The position numbers were made by a program, and so were the translations under genes. A model generated the notes under the pieces. The model searched no databases. It was given only the letters and a program-made list of their open reading frames with translations, and had not been told where the DNA came from. A stretch of 64,000 nt of DNA from Flavobacteriaceae bacterium D16 (lineage in GTDB: Bacteria > Bacteroidota > Bacteroidia > Flavobacteriales > Flavobacteriaceae): NCBI GenBank assembly GCA_021295155.1, contig JAJTJC010000036.1:868001-932000 (forward strand). Direction: 5' to 3'. Positions 44,581-52,672 of this stretch are shown here, piece by piece; position 1 is the first letter of the stretch; each line of letters opens with the position of its first letter.

Positions 44581-44607
44581 ACTCGTAATCTTTTAAATCA
44601 AATAACT

Positions 44608-45006
44608 ATGAAAATTATCAGAACAATTTTGATCGGTATCGCAATCTGGTTCCTGGCAGTAGGTGCTTTTACACTTTCATTCTTTATCCCTTGGTTGAAT
44701 GATGTAGAACTGCAGGCCAACCTGTTTGTAGGTTTAGCCTTTATTCCTCTGACCTGGTATGGGGCCCAATTTTACTATCTGGCGGAGCAAAAAACCACTG
44801 GCCTAAAAGTTGGCCTGATAATGCTACTAACAGGGGTTATCCTGGATGCCGCTATTACGGTGCCTTTCCTGGTTATCCCAGCGGGAGGTTCTTTCTACCA
44901 GTTCTTTACAGACCTTTCTTTTTGGATCATCGCCCTAGAGTACCTACTTATGGTAAGCCTGTACTATAGAATTAAAGTAAAAGCTCAATTTCAACTCAAC
45001 AAATAA
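44608..45006 (+). CDS. DUF5367-like inner-membrane protein
   Basis: A 132-residue protein with four membrane helices (IRTILIGIAIWFLAVGAFTLSFFIPWL, LFVGLAFIPLTWYGAQFYYL, LKVGLIMLLTGVILDAAITVPFLVIP, LSFWIIALEYLLMVSLYY). I start at 44608 (MKIIRT), where the family begins. It is the first gene of a three-gene operon with DUF1772 and NmrA-like genes. Its function is unknown. Confidence 0.75.
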   Translation: MKIIRTILIGIAIWFLAVGAFTLSFFIPWLNDVELQANLFVGLAFIPLTWYGAQFYYLAEQKTTGLKVGLIMLLTGVILDAAITVPFLVIPAGGSFYQFFTDLSFWIIALEYLLMVSLYYRIKVKAQFQLNK

Positions 45007-45032
45007 CAATCAACCCAAAACAATACAAAAGC

Positions 45033-45527
45033 ATGGAAATCACAGTTAAACTAATAGTCATAATTCTAGCCACATTTCTTACGGGGCTCTCCGCCGGACT
45101 CTGTTTCACCTGGTCCAATGCGGTGACCACAGGACTTGCAAACCTGGACGATCTGAGTTATCTCAGGGCCTTCCAGCAAATGAACAGGACAATCCTTAAC
45201 CCCACTTTCTTTCTGGTATTCTTCGGCCCTGTTTTTCTAGGGGGGCTAGGGGCTTTTTTGACAAGAAATGCCCACCCAACCACTTTCTGGCTGGTGCTTA
45301 CAGCCACCCTGCTTTATTTCTTTGGAGTAGGGCTGGTTACTGTATTCGGGAATGTACCTCTGAACGAATTGGTAGATAAAGCCGAGCTGGCAGAGACAGG
45401 AGTTGAGGCTGCGGCCTCCCTCAGAAAAAAGTTTGAAAATCCCTGGAATACATACCACTATGTAAGAACCTATATCTCAGCGCTGTCCTTTCTGTTATTA
45501 CTGGTCAGCTTAATCTGGAAATCATAA
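45033..45527 (+). CDS. DUF1772-family (anthrone-oxygenase-like) membrane protein
   Basis: A 164-residue protein with four membrane helices and the DUF1772 features: FLTGLSAGLCFTWSNAVTTGLANL at the start, FQQMNRTILNPTFFLVFFGPVFLGG, and W-N near the end in FENPWNTYHYVRTYISALSF. Some relatives act as anthrone oxygenases; most are uncharacterised. It lies 26 bases after the preceding gene. Confidence 0.85.
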   Translation: MEITVKLIVIILATFLTGLSAGLCFTWSNAVTTGLANLDDLSYLRAFQQMNRTILNPTFFLVFFGPVFLGGLGAFLTRNAHPTTFWLVLTATLLYFFGVGLVTVFGNVPLNELVDKAELAETGVEAAASLRKKFENPWNTYHYVRTYISALSFLLLLVSLIWKS

Positions 45528-45567
45528 TTAATCATTCATAAATAAGAACATATTAAAAAACAATATC

Positions 45568-46416
45568 ATGAAAAACAGTAAGTATTTAGTATTAGGAGGA
45601 ACCGGGAAAACCGGAAGAAGAGTGGTGCAACGATTAGAGGCCCTCGGGCATCAGGTGCGCAGTGCCTCAAGGGCATCAAAACCCGCTTTTGACTGGTCAA
45701 AACCAGAACAATGGGAAGCCGCCCTAGAGGGTATGGACAAAGCCTATGTAACTTATTACCCTGACCTGGCCGTACCAGGTTCAAAAGAAGCAATCACCAG
45801 ACTGGTTGAAATTGCCGAAGTTACCGGCCTTAAGAAATTGGTCCTCCTTTCCGGACGCGGGGAGCCCGAAGCCCAGGAATGTGAATTGATCGCCCTGAAT
45901 TCCAATATTGACACTGTAATAGTGCGGGTCGATTGGTTTATGCAGAATTTCAGCGAGTATTTCTTTTTAGACCCCATCAAGGCTGGGGTACTAGCTGCTC
46001 CACAGGCAGAAACCAGGATCCCGTTTATAGATTTGGACGACGTTGCCGAGGTGGCCCTGAAGGCCCTCCTTGAGGACTGTTATTCCAATGAAGTCCTGGA
46101 GCTCACCGGCCCGGACCTGATCAACTTCAGTGAAGTTGTGAGTGAGATCTCCAGGGCCACCGGAAGAGATATCCAATATGTACCTGTAAGTATAGAAGAA
46201 TACACTGAAATGCTTGGTGCTTTAGAGGTGCCGGAAGACTTTATCTGGCTGATTACCTATCTCTTTACCCATGTATTGGATGGAAGGAACGCTTCAACAA
46301 CCAATACTATTGAAGAGGTATTGGGCAGGCCAGCAAAGTCCTTTTCAACCTTTGCAAAGGAAATGGCAACAACCGGAGTTTGGGATTCGGCGATTCCCGT
46401 AACATCAGGAGAATAA
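45568..46416 (+). CDS. NmrA-like NAD(P)-binding protein (atypical SDR)
   Basis: A 282-residue Rossmann protein with YLVLGGTGKTGRRVVQRL at residues 6-23. The usual SDR Tyr-x-x-x-Lys is not present where expected, which fits the NmrA branch that senses or reduces with NAD(P)H. IPFIDLDDVAEVALKALL and LTGPDLINFSEVVSEISRATGR are typical. It is the last gene of the operon; together with a DUF1772 protein this set is often controlled by an AraC or TetR regulator. A terminator follows. Confidence 0.9.
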   Translation: MKNSKYLVLGGTGKTGRRVVQRLEALGHQVRSASRASKPAFDWSKPEQWEAALEGMDKAYVTYYPDLAVPGSKEAITRLVEIAEVTGLKKLVLLSGRGEPEAQECELIALNSNIDTVIVRVDWFMQNFSEYFFLDPIKAGVLAAPQAETRIPFIDLDDVAEVALKALLEDCYSNEVLELTGPDLINFSEVVSEISRATGRDIQYVPVSIEEYTEMLGALEVPEDFIWLITYLFTHVLDGRNASTTNTIEEVLGRPAKSFSTFAKEMATTGVWDSAIPVTSGE

Positions 46417-46432
46417 AAATTTCCTACTAAAT

Positions 46433-46459
46433 AAAAAGGGCTCCTCGGAGCCCTTTTTT
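46433..46459. terminator. Bidirectional terminator
   Basis: AAAAAGGGCTC with GAGCCCTTTTT around a four-base centre, then T-run, between the convergent NmrA and BNR genes. Confidence 0.85.
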
Positions 46460-46475
46460 AGTAGTTATAGTATTA

Positions 46476-49400
46476 TTAATCTTCCATTCCCTGTCCAATA
46501 ATATAGGGAGCTCCCAATCGCTTCAGCTCTTGCTCAAGGGCCGGGATGGTTTCTGTACTTATGGTTTTAATTTCGCCAATCAAACCGTTTAGCATACTGC
46601 TAGCTACACCCATGCTTTGTTTATGCAGGGGAGTTGGACCATAAGTTGTAGACATGCCCCGCATTGCCACTCGTAAATGAGATCCAACGCTGGGCGGATT
46701 ACGTTCGCCAATTTCCTCTTTGGCACTATTGCCATTAAGTTTTTCTTCAAACGCGTATAGCTGCTGCTTAAGATCGTGGAGTCGTTTATCCAAAGACCCT
46801 GGTTCCACATCTGTCCTTGACAAGGCCACCTGCATGGCTTTAACCTTATTCATGCTTTGGTTTAGGGCATCACTCACTACAGTGGAACGTTTCTGTATGT
46901 CCACAACTTCACTTATATATTGCTTGTATTCGTCATGGGAAACACCTTTCAATGTGCCTTCCCTAAGTGGAACTACCTCAAAGGAAATAGGGCCATCCAA
47001 TGTAGTGACCTCACCATTTTCTTCCTTCATTAGCGTAGCGGTATAGGTGCCTGGCATGGCAGGTGGACCTGATGATCGCCATCCGCCGCCGCCTTGAGTC
47101 CGTCCTGTTTGGATGGCGCGCACACTTGAATGTCTTAAATCCCAGGCCACACGGTTAATGCCTTTTTTGGCTTTCCCTTTTACCTTCCGTATCACATTGC
47201 CCTGCTGGTCCTTTACCGTAATCCAGATTTTTACGCCTTCCTCCCGTTTTTCTGCTTCCAGAGCATCCCAGCCTGGAAATGGAACATCCTTGTTCTGTTT
47301 TTCAAGGACTTTTTCAGCCTCTTTGCGGTTTTTTTTCATAGTTGGATATTCCTTTGATAAATGGTAGGTAAACCAGGCTCCAAATTCCGGGTTATCAGCA
47401 AAGTAATAGTCCGCCCCGGTATTCCCGATAATATTTTTAGGAACATACCAGAGTGCTTTTCGGGTAGGGAACAAATATCCTTCTTTCTGTTTCGTTTCCG
47501 CATTAATTTCGCGCAAAGCACTGTAATCATCCAGCACATAGAAGCCACGTCCAAATGAGGCACCTACCAGGTCGTTTTCACGTTTTTGAATCACGAGATC
47601 GCGGAAAGGGATGGTAGGTGCTCCCGGAACTTTATTCCAGTTTTTTCCTCCGTCCAGTGAGGCATATATGCCCCTTTCGGTTCCCGCAAACAGCAGGTCT
47701 TTATTCACATGGTCCTGAACGATGCGCCATACCAGGGTACGCTCAGGAAGATTTGAGCTTATTGAACTCCAGCTTGCGCCCCCATCCGAACTTTTGAAAA
47801 GGTAAGGAGAAAAATCACCCTCCTTATGGTTATCAAGCGCCACATAAACTGTACTGGCATCAAAAAGATCTGCCTTGATATCGTTTACAAATGTCCTTGA
47901 AGCCAATCCCATTCGGGTTACTGGAATCCGGCTCCAATTCTGACCTCCATCAACAGAAGCCTGTATAAAACCATCATCGGTACCTGCGTACAATACGCCT
48001 TCCTTAACCGGAGATTCGGAAATGGAGGTAATGGTGTTGTAATTGGACATTGCCCCAACATCCCAGGCATTGTCCCAGCTCTGTCGTTTCCCCATTATGG
48101 GCAACGTAATCCGTTCCTCATTGCGGGTTAGATCACCCGAAATGGGCGTCCAGCTATCTCCGCGATCCTCGGATTTCCACACGCGTTGTGAGGCAAAGTA
48201 CAATCGGGAGGCCTTGTGCGGACTTACCAGGATTGGAGCATCCCAGTTAAAGCGTTCAAAATCTTCACCGGCTCGAGCCTGCGGCTGAATAAATACCTGA
48301 TCTCCTGTAACCAGATCAACCCGGTGCAGGCCGCCCTGCTGGGTTTCAGCATATATGATGTTGTTGTATTCAGGATCTGTAGCCGACTGGTGCCCGTCTG
48401 CCCCAAGGGTTTTATACCAGTGGGCATTGCGTATCCCCTGTCGTTCATCGGTACGGGATGGCCCTCCTGTTGAACCGTTGTCCTGAGTACCCCCAAAGAT
48501 ATGATAGAAGGGCTCGGCATTGTTTACAGCCACTTTATAATACTGTGTTAGCGGCAGGTTCTTTATATAACGCCAGGTCTTGGCAAGATCAAAACTTTCA
48601 TAAATACCGGCATCAGTTCCTACCAGAAGGTAGTTGGGGTCATCTGCCCTGAAGTTGATAGAGTGATTATCCGAATGCTTATCATCTTCCTGGAGTTGGG
48701 TAAATGTTTTACCACCATCTTCAGAGGTGAGGATACGAACATTCATAAGATAGAGCCTGTCGAATTTATGCGGACTGGCGTATAATTCCTGGTAATAGTG
48801 CGGTCCCGTTGCCCCTGAGACGGCATTGGACATCTTGGTCCAGGAAGCCCCCCGGTTTTCTGATCGAAACACGCCCCCGGTAGTGCGGTCTAATTCTATG
48901 GCCGCATATACCACATCCGGTTGTTGAGGCGAGATAGCCAGGCCTATTTTCCCCATATTGGATTTTGGTAAGCCCGTTTTTAATTTTTCCCAGGTTTGTC
49001 CTCCATCTTCAGAACGATGGATGCCCGAATCCGGACCACCGCCCATCAGGGCAGCAACCGTTCGGTGCCTTTGCCAGGTAGCGGCGTAGATACGATCAGG
49101 GTTCCTTGGATCCAGCATAATGTCTGTAACCCCGGTCCATTCATTCCCACCAAGAGTCTTAGTCCAGCTTTCACCACCATCGGTAGTCATATAGAACCCT
49201 CTTTCACCACCTTTGGTCCATAGTGGTCCCTGTGCTGCCACCCATACCACCTTGGGATTGTCCGGGTGTACAATAATCTCAGAGATATGTTCTGATGATT
49301 TCAGACCCATATTTTCCCAGGTTTGTCCACCGTCTTTAGAGCGATAAACACCATCACCGTAACCTACGTGACGACCGCCTACATTCTCTCCGGTGCCCAC

Positions 49401-49742
49401 CCATATGGTAGCTGGGTTGTTAGGATCTATGGTGATACAACCTATGGAATATGAAGTTTGCTTATCAAACAAAGGCGTCCAGGTAGTCCCGGAATTTTCC
49501 GTTTTCCAGACACCTCCGGAACCTACAGCCACATACCAGACATCATCATCGTCCGGATGTACTGCAATGTCCGCAATTCGGCCTGATAAAAAAGCGGGAC
49601 CTACATTCCGCAGTTTAAGGTCGCCCATGGAGAAGGTCTCCTTCTTTTCAGGGGTCGATTTTCCCTTGCGCCGCTGGGCATTCAGGTTGAAGGAGATGCT
49701 CAAAATTAATAGGAGACAGAGATAGGGAAGTAATTTTTTCAT
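46476..49742 (-). CDS. Large exported VPS10/sortilin-type BNR-repeat protein
   Basis: An exported protein of about 1088 residues: signal peptide ending LNAQ, then two beta-propellers built of Asp-box/BNR repeats (S-x-D-x-G-x-T-W; for example SKDGGQTWENMG, SEDGGQTWEKL, SSDGGASWSSI, SLDGGKNWNKV) and a C-terminal part with a beta-sandwich (RVAWDLRHSS) and coiled-coil helices. Such proteins are often labelled glycosyl hydrolase, but no glycosidase catalytic site is evident. ATG 49742 is preferred over 49751. A paralog begins beyond the end of the window (62912-64000). Role unknown. Confidence 0.88.
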   Translation of the reverse strand: MKKLLPYLCLLLILSISFNLNAQRRKGKSTPEKKETFSMGDLKLRNVGPAFLSGRIADIAVHPDDDDVWYVAVGSGGVWKTENSGTTWTPLFDKQTSYSIGCITIDPNNPATIWVGTGENVGGRHVGYGDGVYRSKDGGQTWENMGLKSSEHISEIIVHPDNPKVVWVAAQGPLWTKGGERGFYMTTDGGESWTKTLGGNEWTGVTDIMLDPRNPDRIYAATWQRHRTVAALMGGGPDSGIHRSEDGGQTWEKLKTGLPKSNMGKIGLAISPQQPDVVYAAIELDRTTGGVFRSENRGASWTKMSNAVSGATGPHYYQELYASPHKFDRLYLMNVRILTSEDGGKTFTQLQEDDKHSDNHSINFRADDPNYLLVGTDAGIYESFDLAKTWRYIKNLPLTQYYKVAVNNAEPFYHIFGGTQDNGSTGGPSRTDERQGIRNAHWYKTLGADGHQSATDPEYNNIIYAETQQGGLHRVDLVTGDQVFIQPQARAGEDFERFNWDAPILVSPHKASRLYFASQRVWKSEDRGDSWTPISGDLTRNEERITLPIMGKRQSWDNAWDVGAMSNYNTITSISESPVKEGVLYAGTDDGFIQASVDGGQNWSRIPVTRMGLASRTFVNDIKADLFDASTVYVALDNHKEGDFSPYLFKSSDGGASWSSISSNLPERTLVWRIVQDHVNKDLLFAGTERGIYASLDGGKNWNKVPGAPTIPFRDLVIQKRENDLVGASFGRGFYVLDDYSALREINAETKQKEGYLFPTRKALWYVPKNIIGNTGADYYFADNPEFGAWFTYHLSKEYPTMKKNRKEAEKVLEKQNKDVPFPGWDALEAEKREEGVKIWITVKDQQGNVIRKVKGKAKKGINRVAWDLRHSSVRAIQTGRTQGGGGWRSSGPPAMPGTYTATLMKEENGEVTTLDGPISFEVVPLREGTLKGVSHDEYKQYISEVVDIQKRSTVVSDALNQSMNKVKAMQVALSRTDVEPGSLDKRLHDLKQQLYAFEEKLNGNSAKEEIGERNPPSVGSHLRVAMRGMSTTYGPTPLHKQSMGVASSMLNGLIGEIKTISTETIPALEQELKRLGAPYIIGQGMED

Positions 49743-49827
49743 GGTTTTCATTTTAGTTCAGAGTGAAGTGATTAAATTACGGAAAAAAGGAGAAATAAAT
49801 CGCCAAGTAGAACTAAAAATCCTTCTT

Positions 49828-50394
49828 ATGAAATCAATTGTATATACAACATTCCTATTCGTATTATTCGTTAGCTGTAATACGCAAATAAGTCGTGAGA
49901 TACCGCAGGAACAAGCAGAAATTCCAGCTGATTATGATCCGGAAGCACGCTTGACTGAATTGGGCATTGAACTTCCGGAAGCCGCAACCCCTGTGGCCAA
50001 TTATGTGAATGCCGTGCAAGCGGGTAATCTGATCTTCCTGGCTGGGAAAGGCCCCAGAAAACCAGAGGGGGGTAATATAAACGGAAAACTGGGTGCCGAC
50101 TTAACTATTGACGAAGGTTATGAAGCTGCCCGATTGGCTGGGATTGCGCAATTGGCGGTACTAAAGGCGGAGCTAGGGAACTTAAATAGGGTAAAGCGGG
50201 TAGTTAAGGTTAAGGGGATGGTCAATGCTGTACCCGAATTTACAGACCATCCCAAGGTAGTTAATGGTTATTCAGATTTAATGGTAGCGGTATTTGGTGA
50301 GCGAGGCAAGCATGCCCGCGCTGCTGTAGGCATGGGCTCCCTTCCCAGTAACATCGCCGTTGAAATGGAAATGGTAGTAGAAGTTTTTGATTAG
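49828..50394 (+). CDS. RidA-family protein with a lipoprotein signal
   Basis: RidA proteins deaminate reactive enamines and imines in the cytoplasm, but this 188-residue member starts with a lipoprotein signal (FVLFVSC, Cys about 17), so it should act outside the inner membrane. The RidA fold is recognisable (YVNAVQAGNLIFLAGKGPR, RLAGIAQLAVLKAELGNLNRVKRVVKVKGMV) and the key Arg is kept in HARAAVGMGSLPSNIAVEMEMV. The ATG at 49828 is chosen because it gives the signal. The gene is divergent from the BNR gene. Confidence 0.85.
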   Translation: MKSIVYTTFLFVLFVSCNTQISREIPQEQAEIPADYDPEARLTELGIELPEAATPVANYVNAVQAGNLIFLAGKGPRKPEGGNINGKLGADLTIDEGYEAARLAGIAQLAVLKAELGNLNRVKRVVKVKGMVNAVPEFTDHPKVVNGYSDLMVAVFGERGKHARAAVGMGSLPSNIAVEMEMVVEVFD

Positions 50395-50414
50395 ATCGAT
50401 TTTCCCATTTACAC

Positions 50415-50446
50415 TTGTGGGATAGCACGGAAATACCGTATTTTTG
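50415..50446 (+). promoter_or_regulatory. Promoter in front of the tRNA-Arg decoy
   Basis: TTG (50415-50417), 21-base spacer, TATTTTTG (50439-50446). It points at the truncated tRNA-Arg at 50461, which starts 14 bases downstream. Confidence 0.65.
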
Positions 50447-50460
50447 TGTCCCGTTTTTCT

Positions 50461-50508
50461 GGCCTCATACCTGCCCGACTAACGCAGTTCAGGCGGGGTT
50501 CAACAGAG
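50461..50508 (+). pseudogene. Truncated tRNA-Arg 5' end interrupted by a hairpin element
   Basis: GGCCTCATA (50461-50469) equals bases 1-9 of the intact tRNA-Arg at 50568, and GTTCAACAGA (50498-50507) matches its bases 10-19 with one change. Between them lies a 28-base imperfect palindrome (50470-50497) with arms CCTGCCCGACT and AGTTCAGGCGGG around AACGC. The remaining tRNA is absent. The arrangement parallels the tRNA-Asn decoy at 27635. Confidence 0.8.
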
Positions 50509-50540
50509 CCCAAAGCAAAGGACTTTTGAAAAGATATATT

Positions 50541-50548
50541 TAAATTTG
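50541..50548 (+). promoter_or_regulatory. -7 promoter box of tRNA-Arg
   Basis: TAAATTTG matches TAnnTTTG 19 bases before the tRNA. No TTG at the -33 distance was seen, so the upstream promoter at 50415 may also feed this tRNA. Confidence 0.5.
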
Positions 50549-50567
50549 CAGATCGTATAATTTTACT

Positions 50568-50639
50568 GGCCTCATAGTTCAACGGATAGAATAGAAGTTT
50601 CCTAAACTTTAGATCCAGGTTCGATTCCTGGTGAGGCTA
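50568..50639 (+). tRNA. tRNA-Arg (anticodon CCT)
   Basis: Complete cloverleaf of 72 bases: acceptor GGCCTCA (50568-50574) with TGAGGCT (50632-50638; first pair G-T), D-stem GTTC/GAAT, anticodon stem GAAGT/ACTTT around TTCCTAA (CCT at 50601-50603), four-base variable region AGAT, T-stem CCAGG/CCTGG with loop TTCGATT, discriminator A. CCA is not encoded. Confidence 0.94.
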
Positions 50640-50651
50640 CAAATAAGCACA

Positions 50652-50682
50652 AAACGCCTTGGTAAAAGCCAAGGCGTTTTTT
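50652..50682 (+). terminator. Terminator after tRNA-Arg
   Basis: Eleven-base perfect stem AAACGCCTTGG (50652-50662) with CCAAGGCGTTT (50669-50679), loop TAAAAG, T-run. Confidence 0.9.
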
Positions 50683-50757
50683 TATGCCTTGGAGCGATCC
50701 AAGCTTGCTTGGTGGAGCTGCTGGCATAAAAAAACATACAGGCTGCAGGGCAGCCTG
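50681..50757. repeat. Two further hairpins after the tRNA-Arg terminator
   Basis: TTTATGCC (50681-50688) pairs with GGCATAAA (50723-50730) enclosing CCAAG/CTTGG (50699-50712), a hairpin of about 50 bases; then CAGGCTGC (50739-50746) pairs with GCAGCCTG (50750-50757). Neither belongs to a gene I can see. The remaining 150 bases up to the membrane-protein stop codon at 50912 show no supported feature; the short frames across this stretch look accidental. Confidence 0.6.
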
Positions 50758-50911
50758 GGTTTTGTATTTTCAACATGAGGCTCTATCAGGAACATTGAAA
50801 ATATCTCCTGGCGGGAGTTATTGCCGGGATCGCTATTGGAATCAGTTGGGCCAGGGAAAAAGTAAAACCCCATAAAGGACAGAACTGACATGAACCACTA
50901 TTCCTGGAGCT

Positions 50912-52537
50912 TTATATCAGGAAAAAAAGCACGATTAGCAATGCAATAACCAAACCCACTATTGCAACGATCTTACCAACCTTTTTACCTGGTTCAGCAT
51001 CTGACACTTGTTGTTCTTCCCTTTTCCGAAATAAACCACGGTAGCCTACTACGATTATATAACCAAATAGGACAATGTATAGGGCATGTATAATATTGGC
51101 TAGAGAAGTTCTATCTATGGGTACCACAGATTCTCCTTTGCTGTTAGTTACATTGAATGCTATGTCCACGTCATCAGTGGGGACTACATAAAGTGTGAAC
51201 TCTTTATTATTTGTACTTGTAAAGGTCCATTGTTCGAAGGGTTCTTCATTGGCAACAGATGTACCAAGGTACATGGTGCTATCCTCTAAAATACCCGTGC
51301 TTACCTCTTTATACTGACCATAAATGTCATATTTAAAATATCCAAGGGTATATACTTCCTCTATATTCGGTTGTGTATTACTGATTACCAAAGTATAAGC
51401 GCCCGTTTTGGGTAAACTTATACTCAGAATAAAACCTGCTTCGTCCTCCAGTATTTCAATCTCCCAAATCTCGGTCGGCACAGACCCGGTTTTTTCAGAA
51501 TAGGTAAACATTAGCGATTCATTGGGCTTTATAAATACATCAAAAAGCAGTCTTGGCCCTACATTATATAAGGAATCAGCGGGACTTAGCAAGGATTGTG
51601 ACCCTTTCAAAATTACTTGATCGTTTTTATTTCCGCTGAACGTGAATTCAAGGGATGGCTGTAAGTTTCCAACCACATATTGGTCATGTACTAACTGCTG
51701 TTTTCTTGAAGGCTGAAAGTATTCGGATCGACCTTCTGAACGAGCTATCGTATAATCCCCAGCAGGATAGTTGATCGAATCCCAAATGACAACTCCATAA
51801 TTCCCTTTTTCTGGAAGTGCTAGTACAACGCTTTCCCTTTCACTGTTACCATTTAAATTTACTTCCATCGGCGTTAGTGCAGCATATATACCAAATCCCA
51901 TACTGATAAATGCATAACAAAGCAGGTGAAGACCTAAAGAAACCACTTTACTGTACCTTAATTCCCTGCTAATGTAATTGACCTGGATGATGATAAACCA
52001 GATTAATGTTAACACGAACAGAATCATTGGGATTAAGGCAAGAAAGGTTAAATCTCCCTCTACATTCTCCCAGTCGAATTGATCCGCCAGCATATAGGCA
52101 AAAAAGGAAAGCATTAAGGGTGAAAAGAAATAACACTGTACATATAGATTCTGTAAGATGTTATCCCGCTTTATTCCCCCTTTTCTAAAAAGTTCGATGA
52201 CCAATCCAAAAAATAGTGGGAGAGCCAGGAATAACAGTCCGGCCGGTCCCTGGAGTCTTTGTCCGAAACTTCCGCCGGCCTCATCATAATTTGGAGCAAC
52301 AATTAAACCAGAATCCAGAAGAACAAAAAGTACTACTGAAATAGCCAGAAAGAGCAGAATGGGAGACATGTACACCTTGAATTTATCTTCCTTTTTGTTT
52401 AATTCTTCTTTGATATAAACAGGTGCCCAACTGGGGTCCTTGATTATTTTATAAAGGGTCTTGGGTACATAGATGATCCATAGAAGTAATTCTACGGCAA
52501 GTTGTTCTATGCCTTTAATGATATTAATGATGTTCAT
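50912..52537 (-). CDS. Large membrane protein of unknown function (Yip1-like membrane region plus beta-rich domain)
   Basis: With ATG 52537 the product has 541 residues. The first half has about five to six membrane helices (YMSPILLFLAISVVLFVLL, LLFLALPLFFGLVIELF, FFSPLMLSFFAYML, LIPMILFVLTLIWFIII and one more), which recalls Yip1-type domains. Then comes an extracytoplasmic beta-rich domain of about 230 residues (two repeats of a G-x-Y-T-[IL] jelly-roll-like pattern), and two more C-terminal helices. I cannot name a family. An upstream in-frame Met at 52594 is less likely. Confidence 0.75.
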   Translation of the reverse strand: MNIINIIKGIEQLAVELLLWIIYVPKTLYKIIKDPSWAPVYIKEELNKKEDKFKVYMSPILLFLAISVVLFVLLDSGLIVAPNYDEAGGSFGQRLQGPAGLLFLALPLFFGLVIELFRKGGIKRDNILQNLYVQCYFFSPLMLSFFAYMLADQFDWENVEGDLTFLALIPMILFVLTLIWFIIIQVNYISRELRYSKVVSLGLHLLCYAFISMGFGIYAALTPMEVNLNGNSERESVVLALPEKGNYGVVIWDSINYPAGDYTIARSEGRSEYFQPSRKQQLVHDQYVVGNLQPSLEFTFSGNKNDQVILKGSQSLLSPADSLYNVGPRLLFDVFIKPNESLMFTYSEKTGSVPTEIWEIEILEDEAGFILSISLPKTGAYTLVISNTQPNIEEVYTLGYFKYDIYGQYKEVSTGILEDSTMYLGTSVANEEPFEQWTFTSTNNKEFTLYVVPTDDVDIAFNVTNSKGESVVPIDRTSLANIIHALYIVLFGYIIVVGYRGLFRKREEQQVSDAEPGKKVGKIVAIVGLVIALLIVLFFLI

Positions 52538-52672
52538 TGGTTGTTGGTTGTTAAAACAGGAGTTTAAAGTAATACTTATCTTGGGTATCTCCAATTCAAT
52601 ATGGTGATGAAGCCGCCAAGGTTGACGGCATTCTCATGAATCTTACTTATTTTAGTCCATTATTCATTCCAA

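Noticed and set aside
50684-50891. Short frames on both strands after the tRNA-Arg terminator (about 63 and 69 codons)
   Set aside because: They run through hairpin elements and encode no plausible protein; the stretch is better described as structured intergenic DNA.
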